Below, in pieces: positions 33,065 through 45,381 of a DNA stretch of 64,000 nt. The translations under genes were made by a program, and so were the position numbers. The notes under the pieces are model-generated. The model was not told where the DNA came from. It ran no database searches and was given only the letters and a program-made list of their open reading frames with translations. Source of the stretch: Brachionus plicatilis (lineage: Eukaryota > Rotifera > Eurotatoria > Ploima > Brachionidae); the NCBI GenBank assembly GCA_010279815.1, contig QEOQ01000479.1, forward strand, positions 68,477-132,476, in the 5' to 3' direction. Position 1 is the stretch's first letter; every line of letters starts with the position of its first letter.

Positions 33065-35246
33065 TTTTATTTTTTTTTAGTTTGAATTGGTATTAAACAG
33101 CACAAGAAATTATGAAACAATCAAAAATAAACAATTTTATTTAATAATAAAGGCTTTATAAATTTCATTTTTAAAAGTCATTTATTCAGCTTTATCTATT
33201 TAATTTGGAATTAGAATTTATTCAAAAATATTCTTTTATTAAGAGTTTAATTTTCAAAAATTAAAGGAAGGTTTTTTAATAATATATGAATATCCAAGTT
33301 TGGTGACCCATTTTAATTTATTTTTTAAATCGAATAGGAATAGAAATTGATATTTAAATTGTGTTACTTAAGAAACCATAATTTTTTAAAATAACAAAAT
33401 AGAATAAAATAAAAAATTCAAAATTAATCGATCACAAATTATACTCAAATTTAGATCGGTGCCAAAAAATAATAAATCGCTTTATAATTTGAATTTTAAA
33501 GCAAAAGTGAAGTTTAAAGAGGCTCTGTTGACTAAGATAAAGCTAAAAAGCTAAATCATGGCTATGATTGAATAAAATTAAGTTCATTTAAATTTTGTAT
33601 CCGATTAGCTCCAAATATTAAAGTTGAATATTTGTTTTTAATATTATTAGGGCAACTATGGTTTTTGAAACAAAAATAAAACCTTTATCGGCAAAAAAGA
33701 GCGTTTTCAAAATTTAGAAATTTATTCTATTATATTCCAATTAATTCAAATTGTGATTTTTTATTTTTTAAATTACGCATTAATTTAAACCGACAACAAC
33801 GCAAAATTAATTGTCAAATTTGGCTCTGTATACCTATGTGCCGTGTTGAGTGAAATTAGGAAAAATTTTTAACAAAATTCCAATTTATATCTAGTGAACA
33901 ACATTTTTCCAGCAACAAATCAGACATTGGTTAAGATACTTTTCTTTTACCTGGTAGATGAAAGCCTAGAAAATATTTGAATAAGAGATTAAAATTTTGC
34001 TAAAATCAAAAAATAAACCTTGGTTGCTTTTTTGGTGTTGAGTTTCAGTGAAAGAATTAGGGTGTAAAATTTACGTGCTAAAAATATGGAAGAAAAAAAC
34101 AAAAACTAGGATAATATGTCAATCGATATGTATAGAAAAACAATTAGACACAAAGATAAAATTTTGCCTCGTATCAAATAAATTAATTAACTTTTCTTTT
34201 TTTTAATTAACTTGCAAGAGACTATTGGGACAAAAAGCCAATTTGGACTGCCGAAATAGCTTGAGGCTACCTAAATTGCGCAAAATTGATAGAACTATCT
34301 GATTAATTATATTTTGTAAACAATCGACTCTTAAATAGCTCTAGGGCCACAATTATTCTATCAACATTATTACAACACACACACTTGAGCTCTTTATTTT
34401 TATTCAAAACTCCAAAACAATTAGTTTCAAAATAAAAAAAAAATTTTAATACCTTAAAAACAAAATACTTAGATATTAAAAGTAAGTGGAATGAGCTTGA
34501 TCGTATTATGTTGTTTGCAACCAAGTTTTTCTAATGTATCAAGCTGTTTTTACCAATCATTTTGATTCAAGTTGCTAACTTGATTTATTACATAAACCTT
34601 ATTGATATTTTTTTCTTGTCAAACCATTTTAATGCCTAAATAAAGTTTATATTGTCAAAACTTAGAAATTATCATGTTCGCTAAACAAATAGTTTGAGCT
34701 GGTGTTGGCCAAACAACACGAGTAGTATTGAATTTCAGCCTAGATACCGTAATAAGGGAATTAGCACGTTCTAGGTTGATTTTGATTTGTTTTGTTTATA
34801 AATTAGAACCGTCTTTTCTCAATGGGCCTAATGGTCTCTAAATGGTCCGCACTTAATCAAGTCGACAAAAAAATAAAAAAAAGTTTTTTGAATTATTTAA
34901 TTTCAGACCTTCCCAAGTCCAATTTAGTGAAGTTGAAATTTGAAATTTTTAAATGACTTTATTTTGAAGTCTCTGAACAAATTTTCAAATAGAAAAAAAT
35001 TCAATTTTTATGTGTGATACTTAAAATAGAATTGCTATTTTTTCCATTATTCAAAAAAAAATAACAAACCAAAGAGTGTAATATTAAAAAAAAATTTTAT
35101 TTTTTTTAATAAATTTTAAAATTATGGTTTTTATTTTAGTTTCTAATATTGTTTGTGTTCATTGCTTTTAAATTGTTGGTCCTCTTTTGTCAGCTTAATT
35201 GCACACCGCGATTCGTTCTACAAATAGTCGGATCGAGAGCGAATTG

Positions 35247-35260
35247 GCGCACATGTGCGC
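35247..35260. promoter_or_regulatory. 14-bp palindrome with E-box core upstream of the RasGEF gene
   Basis: GCGCACATGTGCGC is a perfect palindrome containing the E-box CACATGTG. It sits in a short GC-richer island (35200-35290) about 290 bp upstream of the first in-frame ATG of the RasGEF gene. Likely a bHLH-type site or core promoter element; function not shown. Confidence 0.4.
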
Positions 35261-35533
35261 AAATAGCAGCAAGCACCTCGATTATTTAGTCGGGCTTCAA
35301 ACAAAAAATTCTTATTTACCCTTCTATTGATTTTGTATTTTTCTGTCGTGGTGTTTGCCAAGTTTTGTCAAGTTATGTAAGCATAGAAAAATTTTCAAAA
35401 ATTAAGTCTCTGAAGCATAATAGCAACTAGTCAATTTAGTTTCACAAAAAAACCTATTTCCTCATTTAGATCGGCTTTAATTATTTCCAAATGGTTCATA
35501 ATTTACTCTGAAGCACACTTGAATGCAAGTCAG

Positions 35534-38500
35534 ATGGCGGTGCGAGTCAATCAAGCTAACTTGAACACGTCTAACCAATCGATAAACTCCAACACCGACA
35601 GTCTTAAGCTAGTGAGCAAAATCCGCAAAATAAAGGAGAATCTTGACCAGTGCTACACAAATACCAGCTTGAACAGGTCGCTCAACTCGACCATTTGCTC
35701 TGACACCTTGTCCAATCAATTGAATGTAAACAATCAATATGTGAACAAATCGGGCTACAAATCCTCGAATCCGTCCAAGTATATTCTGGTAAGTCGTCAG
35801 GCACTTGACTTCGAGCTCAACAACAACCCCATCTCGCTGGACAACCTTGCCTTGGACCAGTTCTCCGAAAAATTGACCAACAGCTTCAGGTCTGATCAGG
35901 AGTTGAATCAAGCTGAGGTGCCAAATTTGAAACACGCGGTCTACTCAGAGAATGTTAGCCGTCAGTCGTCAATCAGGTCCTTGCTCACCGAGAAGAACTC
36001 AAAATTTTTGCCCAACACAAACATGGCCAACATGAAGAACAATTTTGCCAAGATAAAAAAAATCAAGACAAGAAATCAGCTGAATGACGAATTTCAGGAG
36101 TTTAACAAAGAAGAATTGAATTTGCTGCAAGATTGGGACAAGTCGAGCTCGTGTAGGGACTCGCCGTTGCACAGTCGTGCGCCATCGCGACCTACCACTC
36201 GACTGGGGTTTCAGAACGAGCCCGACTGGAACAATCTGGAGTACTCAGACAATGTGACTATAGCCTCGTCGTCCTCAAACGAGACCAATAGCAAATATCA
36301 AGACATGGATGAATACGAAAATATACTTGATGTTCCGAAGCCCATTGAGTGCAGACACTTGGAGTGGAATGACAAAAATGTGCAAAAAAGCAAACGTGAT
36401 GACGAGAGTGAGTCGATTTTAAGCGACTTGGTTACACATTTACAATTTGAAGAACAAAAATCGGCAAATAATTTGGCACATTCGCGATTTAAAGGTAACA
36501 TAGATACTTTTATTAAAATTTCCATTGAAACAAACGCCCTTACTTTTGATTAATGTTTAATACTTTTATTTCTATTGTTTGCTTATGATTTTTGTTTATT
36601 TTATTTAACAGATTAAAATTTTTTTTTTTTTAATTTTTAATTCACTCTTGTCACATTATTTAATGGAAACTTAAATTAGGGTTTTTTGCCAATTTAATTT
36701 TTGTTTAAAATTATTGAAATCATTTACTTAGACAAATATTTTCAAAATAGAATTTTAATCAATTATCATTTGTGGTGCGTTTTAGTTGGCCGTATGTATC
36801 AAGGTATGTTTAGACCTTTTTAATTCAAAGATAATTATAAAATCTTTAAAAAAATTTATTTTGCGTAATCGGTTACGTAATTTATTATTTTCAATTAGAA
36901 AAAAACATTAATATCACAAATAATTTTTATGTTTGAAGGAAAGTGAACAGATGAACAGATTTTTTTAATTTTGGAAAAATTAGGGTTAGCAGTCGTAAAT
37001 AAGAGAACATTTTCTTAATAGCCTTTTCCTAAGGTGCTAAAACATAACGAAATTCAGCTATCTGATTAATTTTTATTTTTTAGATTGATTGACTGGCGAA
37101 AAACTGTAGACCTTGTTAAAACTTTTTTTTTATTAATTTCATGTGTTTTTAAAAAAGAGTGCAAATAAAAGCTCTCAATTATCAGTTTTTTTTTCAACAC
37201 TTGAATTTCTAAATCAAAAATATACTCTATGGTTTTTAAAAATATATCATGATAAAGTTGAGTTAAAAAAGAACGCTTATAAAAAATATCTCAATTAGAG
37301 GAAATAAAAATTTTGGAGTAAAATTGTTTAAAAGATAATGGACGTTAAGATAATGAACTTTAAGTTAATTTTGTTTAAAATTTTCAAAAAAAAAATCGAG
37401 ACTTGTAATTAATTAACCATTAAAGTGGTCCATTTGGGTCTGTTTAAATTCAAAATATTTATTATTATTATTATTATAAAAAAGCTACAGCAAAACTAGC
37501 TTGTGGAGGCGGCCTACAAGAGAGGTAGCCTATGGTAGCTCGTTGCACATAATGAGATAAAACACTGAAAGAAATATACAATAAAAATTTTAGGGTTAAA
37601 AAAGTTAATTAATTTTTACAAGAATAAAAAAACTGGAAATATTTATCTGTAAACATTATTATTTTATATAATGGTTGAGATTTAATAACTAATTAGAAAA
37701 AAATTTGTTATTTTAAAAATTTTCAGATTTTTGATAGGAAAAAATGTTCTAAATAATGGAAAAACCAAAAAAAAAATAATGCCAGCTTCTATTTTCGATT
37801 TTGGCGTCTGGTCCGAATTTAGAATTTTTACACTCTTAGCTTTTAATTTAAAAAGAATTCAAGTGGTATTTTTTAATCATGGTTTTAATTAAAATTTTAA
37901 AATAATTTATAAATGAATTCTTTAAAATAAATAAATATTAATCAAATTACATAAGCTTAATTTCTAAAAATGTTTACATTAAATTAAAATGGTTGAATTT
38001 ATTGAGTTCAAGTATTTAAAATATCATTAAAAATTCTCTAATGCACTCGATCTAAAATTTTAACATTCATGTTTATTGAATGGTAATAATTTATTTTGCC
38101 AAAAGGCACCAGGAGATTACAAGTTTAACCACATATTATGGACTGTTGAAAGTTAGACAATAATAACGCTTTTAATTTCTATAGAATAATATATTAAATA
38201 ATCAATTGTGCCTAAGGTTAGTTTTGAATTTTTTAAATTACAATTATTATGCCATATATATATTTATGAAATATCTAACTAGTCTAGAGGAATTGTTCTT
38301 GACAAAGTTGTTGCCAAAAAATGAAGCCATTCAAGTAATAAAATTACAGAAATAAAAATATGAGATTAGACCTCGAGGTTCTTCTGTTTGTGGACAAGAA
38401 AATTAGGTGTTTGTTTTTATTTGTCTTTCCATGAAAGGTATATGAGCATGTTTAATGTTTCTGGCAAAATTTATTTTAAAGCTTAACATTTACCGGTATT

Positions 38501-41500
38501 TTTTTTATTTATTTTTGATAATTACAACTAAAGCTCTTATAAATTAACAAGATTTTTTAATATTTTTTTTCAAAGAATTCGAACACGATTTTGATGTGCA
38601 AACTACATCGGATGTTTATTCGGAAGAAAATTCACTTAGTCTGAACAATAACAAACTCGCTCAGCCATCCACTCCAAACATGGCAACGATGTTTGTGCGC
38701 GAAAAAAAAATTGCTCAAACCAAAAAATTGGCCAGTTCTGGTCAAAAAAATCTGGACCTATCAGCAAATCAATCGCCTGGTTTTAACTCAAATCTAGTCC
38801 AAAGACACTCGACTAACGATGATGACTCTTCCAACTACAAGCGCCTTAGCAATACCATTAACAGCTTATTCTCAAATTTGATTGACAATTTGGAAAAGCA
38901 AAAAAACAAAGATTACATAAATGAGTCCGACTGTGATTACAAATTTAATTCGAGCATGTTTTCCAACTCGAACACTCACGTAAATAAATCATTTGATCAT
39001 TCTATGACAAATAACAAAAACAAATCGCTTCCACAAGCCAATTCGAACAAAGAATCAAACAAAGACAGTGGGTTCAACCAGGAAATAAGCTCTCCTAATG
39101 ACTCACAAACCCAGCTTATTCTCAAGAACCAAGCGAGCAATGCCATCAAAATTAATTCTTTGTCGCATGGCACCAGCGAATCTAACCAAATACGATCCAA
39201 TTTAAAATCGTACGAATTTTCCACTCAAACATACAAAAGCGATTCCAACCAAATTTCCCTCTTGGACAGATTTTTGTACAACGAGCAACTTGTGGCTGAA
39301 AAACATTCCAAAATCGAGTCTGTCATAGTCGCTTTTTTCAATCATAAAAATTTGACTCTAGACGACTATTCAATTATTGAGTATATTCTGAATCAAGAGG
39401 GCATAACTATTAAAACTTTCAAGCAGTTAATAAAAGAAAAATATTACAACATCGAATGGCCTAATGAGCTTTTGCTCTATTTACATCAAATAGTCAACGA
39501 AAGAGAGTCACCAAGGTCGGAGAGTGTTGATGAAAATATCGACCATGTTTCCATTTACGAAGACAATTATTCGCTGAACAGCAACATGACAACTGGTGCC
39601 AATGATCCCAAATTTGTTGATATCGAGACTAGACTGAATACTAATCCGATAAATGGAACTTTAATTAGACAAGAAATTGCTGACATTTCACCAAGCCGCT
39701 CTGGCAGTACCAGGTCTTATCGTCGCCTAAAAGAAATAAAAAACTCAACCAATTCTAGAAGAAAAAACAGTGTGCGGGAAGAAGAATCATTTTGCCAAGA
39801 CCAGGATAAATTGATTAAGTCCTTGTCCAATTCTTTCACGAAGAGACGCGAGCGCAAGGGCTCGTTGCCTGAAGTAGCCACTAGCCAAATAGTAAATGGA
39901 CCAAATGAGATGCAATTGTCGCACTATTCGGAAAATTCAAATGGAACACTGGTGCATGGACTCAACAATGATGATAAGTTGAATAGGCGCTCGCGCAAAG
40001 GCGCTTTTGTCCTAGAGGTTCTTAGAACAAGCATGTTTAGGTCAAAATCGCTGACTGATCTGAACAATTCGCTGCTGAATTGTGAACGCGGTGGAAACGA
40101 AAATTCTGCTATCAAGCACAAATCAATTGGTGCCAATTTAAATTATTCGCATGTGAAAAATTGTGAAAAAGAAGATCAATTAAGAAAAGAGTAAAAATTT
40201 GAACAAAAAAAATTTATTTTTTAAATTATTTAAATTTTATTCTAGTTTTTCGGGCTTGATATGGCAATGTGCTGATATGTGCTACCCTGAATACAGAAAC
40301 AAGTATAAAGAGCTATCATGGCTATTGGTTTGTAGTGATATTAAAATCGAAAATTTTGAAATTGACTTTTTTTTTACTCCTAGAACGGTGATAAAATGTC
40401 TGCTGATTCCAAACTGAAAGAAATTGAACAACGACTTAGCATTGAGAAAAATTTGAGAGACAAAAATCTTGCCCTACTAGAGAATGTTGAAAATAGATGT
40501 AAAATAAAAAGTAAGTGAACAAACGTTAAGCTTAAATAATAGAACGGAGATTGAATTTGAAGTCTTTTTAAAATTTTAAAATTTTTAAATAATTTTCAAT
40601 GAAAAATATAATTAATTTGTCGAGAAATTTTAGAAACCCCAAACAAAATTTATAGATATTGCAAGATTTTTTTTTATTTTATTTGATTAAAAAAAAAATT
40701 GGGACTTATTCAATATTGAATAAATTAAACTATTTTTTGATTGTTATTTGGTTTAAAGTTAAAGTTGTGCGGAGCATATAGTTTTCAAATTATCAAAAAA
40801 AAATTTTTTATAAAAATAAAATAAAATGCTATTTTGAAAGTATTTTGGATTGTTTAGTTGAGTAAATTTTGCTTTAGATCAAAGTTTTCTGATATTTGTC
40901 AAATTAAAAATTATTTGCTCATTAAAAAATTAGCTGAAGGTGCATTTATTTCTTAGTCTGATAACGAGTTTAAGTTGTTTGCTACTCGATTTTTGTAAAA
41001 ATTCATGTCTCTGTTTGAAGTACCGGATATTTTCAAATATGTGATCAGAAAAAATAATATTATTTAAACTTAATTTGAGGTTTTTTTATTATCTGTGTCC
41101 AAAAATTTGCTCATGGAGTATTCTTTGAATAAGCTAGATTTGATTATTTGTTTTGAAATTCTAATAAAATTAAAATATTTATTTTGAAAAAAGTCAAAAT
41201 TATATAAATTTTAAATTTTAATTAAGAATATAAGATTTGAATTAAAATTCATGTAAAATCTAGTTTCACAAAAGAGAATTTTTAAATGTTTTGTTTTCGA
41301 ATATTTTTGAATAAGATTTAAAATTCGTAAATTATTTTTGATTTTAAAATAATCAATAAAACTTGTTCTTTAATCTTCTCCAAATTTTTTTTTGCATAAA
41401 AAAAACAGAATTTGTGAAATTTTACTTGGAGAGGCTTTTTGAGTTTTTTTTTAAATAATCTTAAAGCCTTAAAAAAATATTTCAAAATTCTTAAGAATTT

Positions 41501-43581
41501 TATATTTAAAAAAAAACACATCTGCTTTAAATTAGTAAAATTTTTTTTATAAAATACTTCACGTTTAGATGAAACAGAAGATGTCACTTTAAAAGAACGG
41601 TTAAAAAATCAACTCAAGTTAATCCACGATAAAATAAAGGAACTCGAAATGATGTGTCTATACTTAAGAGTAAGATAATTTATTTATTTTCATTTCAAGG
41701 ATAAAACTATTTTTTTTAGATTTGTGAGATTAGTAGTCAATGTTTGTCTCCAGAAGATATAGAATCATTTTTTCGTAATCCTACCGAATTAAATATTCCT
41801 TGTAAAGGAACTCAACAAGCTAAATCATTTTTGGAAATTTTAAAAATGTTATACGGCAGGTAGATTATTTATGATTAAAAAATAGAATGCTTTATCAATT
41901 TAATTTAAGTGACGCCATTAGCACTGGCTTTGCTTATCAGTTTTTTGTCACCTACCGCTATATGTGCTCATCTGATCAACTTCTCGATTATTTCAAACAC
42001 ATTTTCAATAAAGTTACAAATTGGTAAAAATTTTAATTACTTAAACATAAAATTTATTTTTTATAAATTTATTTTTGAAGTGTTGATATGACTAAAAACA
42101 AAAAAAATGTCGTACAAGAGCGAACCATTCATTTACTTGCAATGTGGCTGGGTAAATTTGAATTAATTTTTGTTAATTAATAAAATTTAATTTTAAACTA
42201 TCTAGATGGATTCTACTCAATAGATTTTCATCAAAATATTGAGCTTATTGAAAATTTGGAGATTTTTTTAAATGAAGAAATAAAATCCTACGACTTCAAA
42301 AAACATCAGCTAATTTTGGATCTTCTTCAAAATCCAAATGTTGAATTTAATTTATTTACAAAAAAATCAAAATATTTTGAAAAACTCAACGAAAAATACC
42401 GCAAGCAAGAGAATGAGACAAAAAAATCACGATTATTTAACGGAGCATCCTTAAAAAAAAGAATTTTGAACAGTTCTGCAAAAAGAGCTCGATCGAGCTC
42501 AAAAAGTAAAAGCAGAGAACGTAATCAAAATGATTCAAGGCACCAAGATGACCTTAATGCCACAACTAATTCCTCATATCGAATTGATTTTCTAGTCTCG
42601 GATTTTACCATTGAAAAAATCGCTAGTCAATTGACCTTAATTGAATGGGACAATTTTTTGGACATTCATGTGTGCCACTGTCTGAACTCAAAAGCCCAAG
42701 GTGTCAACTGTGACTCGAGACAACCAATCGATCCCAATATCATAAATACCCAATCTTGCCTTTTTGTTGATAATTACTTGAGTAAAAGTGTTTATAAAAT
42801 GATACAGTTTAATTATTTGCTGACTCATTGGATTGCTGCTGAAATTCTTTTATCTGATACTTCAAAGGTATTTTCCTCAATAAAATAAAGAGCTTGATTT
42901 TATTTTTTTTAATTTAGAGTCAAGCTTTGTTGATAATGAAATTTTTGAAGATTGCAAAAAAATGTTGTGATTTAGCAAATTTTTCTACAGCATTTTCTAT
43001 TTGCGAAGGTCTTCAGGATATTACAGTTCGCAATCTACCTGCTTGGCAGCATGTATCCGGAAAGTCAATGCAATCATTCGAGAAAATTATTTCCTATAAA
43101 GTAATTAAATTAATAAAATTTAATTATTTTAAATTATTATTTTTAAGATTTTGTTTCAAAATGATCCATTTGCCGTCTACAACTTGACCAAATCGATGAA
43201 TCTTCCAGTTATTCCTCCAATGCATTTTTTTTTGTTGATTGTACAGCAGCAAGAGCACGGTAGTTTTCAGTTACCGAATGGTCTTTGGAAATGGACCAAA
43301 TTAGGGTGATTTTAAATTTCTAAAAAAATTTTTTTAATTGGAATTTTTTCAGTTTTCTGTCAAATTTGGTCGACCAGATACGAAATGTTCAGCAGCACTT
43401 TGATTGCAATTTGGAGCCATGTGAAGAATTTGTCGAAGGTTTGCTACAACGAATATACTATTTAAAAGATTTTGATTTAAACAATTTGGCTGAGAGCAGT
43501 TTTTTGGATTATCAAAGTCAAAAATTTAACTCAAGTATGAGCACAATTAAACATTTAATTCCGAAAAAACGAGCAAGTTAA
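35534..43581 (+). CDS. Large Ras-family guanine nucleotide exchange factor (REM plus RasGEF)
   Basis: Twelve exons with consistent phases: 35534-36494, 38576-40190, 40246-40327, 40384-40510, 41569-41669, 41720-41859, 41910-42023, 42081-42151, 42206-42867, 42918-43100, 43148-43305, 43353-43581; 1480 residues. Residues 1-850 are mostly low-complexity S/N-rich sequence with a compact helical stretch near 545-635 (LTLDDYSIIEYILNQEGITI). A coiled coil (about 890-960) precedes the RasGEF-N/REM module (FFVTYRYMCSSDQLLDYF). The catalytic RasGEF domain spans about 1195-1440 (FTIEKIASQLTLIEWDNF; FSTAFSICEGLQDITVRNL; LPVIPPMHFFLLIVQQQ) and is interrupted early by a K/R/S-rich insert (about 1130-1190). 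It should activate a Ras or Rap GTPase; which one is unknown. Very-KIND (KNDC1)-like proteins also end in coiled coil, REM and RasGEF, but no KIND domain was seen. The frame is open upstream to a possible acceptor at 35468-35469, so an earlier start is possible. Confidence 0.82.
36495..38575 (+). other. RasGEF intron 1 (2.08 kb)
   Basis: Long intron between the two N-terminal exons. It holds the repeat copy at 37461-37560 and otherwise AT-rich sequence. No alternative exon recognised. Confidence 0.55.
37461..37560 (+). repeat. Possible short interspersed repeat next to a (TTA)n tract
   Basis: A TTATTATTATTATTAT run is followed by AAGCTAC, GGAGGCGGCC and AAGAGAGGTAGCC. The block order matches the minus strand of 6190-6310. 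GC-richer than its surroundings. Confidence 0.35.
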
Positions 43582-44222
43582 TTGAAATCAATGTGTGTAA
43601 ATAAAGCCATTTTTTAAAAAAATGACTTACACGTAGATAATGTATAGACATTTTTTTGAATTAATCTTTTTATATTTTTAAGCAGAACTATCAAACCTGT
43701 TGCATTTATTTATCTTATTGTTGAATTTAATTAAATACTGAATAAAATTTTGATTATGATGGGAATTATGGTTATTTATATTTTGTAAATTTTTGAGATT
43801 AATTTATTATTTTTTTTTGATAAAATGAATTGAATTTTTTTTATAAATTTATAAGTACATATATTTATTTAAAAAAAATAAAATATTTAAACTTTATTTT
43901 TATTGAAAAAGAACCTAAAAAAAGCGTAAATCATTAAACTTGAAAATAAAGCTACTTATCGAATAAATAAAATTTAAAAGGCTTATTATTGACTTAACTG
44001 TTTAACAAAAAAAAATTGGAACATTTTTTAAAATTTGATTCACTTACAATCAAATTTTAATTAAATGCATATGCACTTAAGTTAAAGAATTTCCTTGATT
44101 CAAGGGTTTAGTACTTATTACCTTTCCTTTTAAAATTCATTCTATAATTATGCAATAAATACCATTCAAATTTTATTTTTAGTCTGAGTTTAAATTGAAA
44201 TTGAATTTTTTCGGATGTCGTG
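43582..44222. other. Non-coding stretch after the RasGEF gene
   Basis: Contains the likely RasGEF polyadenylation signal (AATAAA near 43600) and AT-rich DNA. Nothing else seen. Confidence 0.5.
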
Positions 44223-44658
44223 TTTTGACAACAAAAAATCTGCTTTCTACACCCCAAAAAAAGATTATCACAACCAGACCGTAAAAAAAAAATTTTCTTT
44301 GTGATAATCTATATAGAATAAAGATGAGGACGAGTTAGTTGAGGATGCAATATATGTTGAGACTGGAGTTGAAGTTGCCAAAGAGAACAACCGAGGTAGA
44401 TCAATAAAATTGAAAACAGCATTGGAGAAAGAAAAGCCTAAAAAGAGAGGAAGACCTCCAAAATCTAAAAAATAGTTTAAAATACTGTAAAAATTAAATA
44501 AAAGACTTATTTTTTTTTGAGTGTAAAAATCATTTTATATTTAATTTATAAATAAATTTATTCATTTTTCAAAAATTGAATACTTTTGATCAGGAATTTT
44601 TTTTCGGTTGTGAAAATCTTTTTTTTGGGTGTAGAAAGCAGATTTTTTGTTGTCAAAA
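44223..44658. mobile_element. 436-bp DNA element with 53-bp terminal inverted repeats
   Basis: The outer 53 bases (44223-44275, starting TTTTGACAACAAAAAATCTG) and the complement of 44606-44658 agree at 51 of 53 positions, so the element is young or under constraint. Inside the left end, AGATTATCACAA (near 44262) pairs with TTGTGATAATCT (near 44300) as a nested hairpin. The interior holds a short coding exon with an AT-hook (44317-44475) and a polyadenylation-like AATAAA (near 44497). No transposase is present, so it is non-autonomous. I could not identify a convincing target-site duplication, so the superfamily is open. Confidence 0.85.
44317..44475 (+). pseudogene. AT-hook-containing terminal exon inside the inverted-repeat element
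   Basis: An AG at 44315-44316, a plausible splice acceptor (CTATATAG), is followed by 52 open codons and a stop. The peptide starts NKDEDELVEDAIYVETG, and its end has the AT-hook core KKRGRPPKSKK, which binds the minor groove of AT-rich DNA. No start codon precedes it within the element. It is either the last exon of a lost transposase or a captured piece of a host chromatin gene. The reading frame has no internal stop. Confidence 0.5.
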
Positions 44659-45381
44659 GGTTTTTCCTTTTATTTCTTTTGTTATCACTTAAGAGGTGTT
44701 TTTTGAAATAAGAAATAAAATTTTTAATTTTGATTCTTTCGTCAATCTGAAATCATAAAATTAAAAGAAAAATTAGAAAAAAGATTCAAAATTTTGTAAA
44801 TTTTTACATTTTTATTTTAAAAATAAGATAATTTTTGATGATTTAAATTAATTAAAAGATTAATTGTTAATTTTGATTTAAACTAATAGTTTTCTAATCC
44901 ACAACATTCACGAATCCGGTAATAACCAGATAATACTTAAAACTTAAAACAAGACAAGTGCCGATTTGTTTCCTATGAAAAGATACATCTTTTAAATGCA
45001 GGGTTTAATTAAATCAGATTATAAAGAAAAAATCATAATGTTGGAATCTAAATTTGTAAACGAAAATCAAAAAATAATTAGTGAAAAGTAAATTTATTTT
45101 AAAATATAAGGTATCAAGAAAGATACGTTCAATTATGTATAATAATAAATTAAATAATTCAATTTTTATTTTTTATATTTTGTAATATACTCAAATTTTC
45201 TAAATATTTAAAAAAAAATATTTTTTTTATTAATTTTTAAACATTGAATTGAGCATCAATTAAACTATCTAGCTTGATTAAAAAAAAAATAAAATCGAGT
45301 AATTTTTATTGGAATTTTTTGAAGCTTTATACTTGAATCGGAAATTTAAAGAAATATAAAAATTCAAACTTATAACTTATT
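44659..45381. other. AT-rich stretch upstream of the LMAN2 3' end
   Basis: No gene seen. It holds the 3' flank of the minus-strand lectin gene. Confidence 0.5.

Larger units (their letters stand above)
31832..35469. other. 3.6-kb intergenic stretch with assembly gap
   Basis: Lies between the 5' ends of ZZEF1 (minus) and the RasGEF gene (plus), so it holds two divergent promoters. No coding sequence is supported. It contains the N run at 32939-33064 and, near its right end (35190-35290), a conspicuously GC-richer segment that is probably the RasGEF promoter or first leader exon. Confidence 0.5.

Noticed and set aside
44223..44658. Treating the AT-hook frame as an ordinary host gene
   Set aside because: It has no start codon, is bounded by near-identical 53-bp inverted repeats and begins right after a splice-acceptor-like AG, so it belongs to the element.
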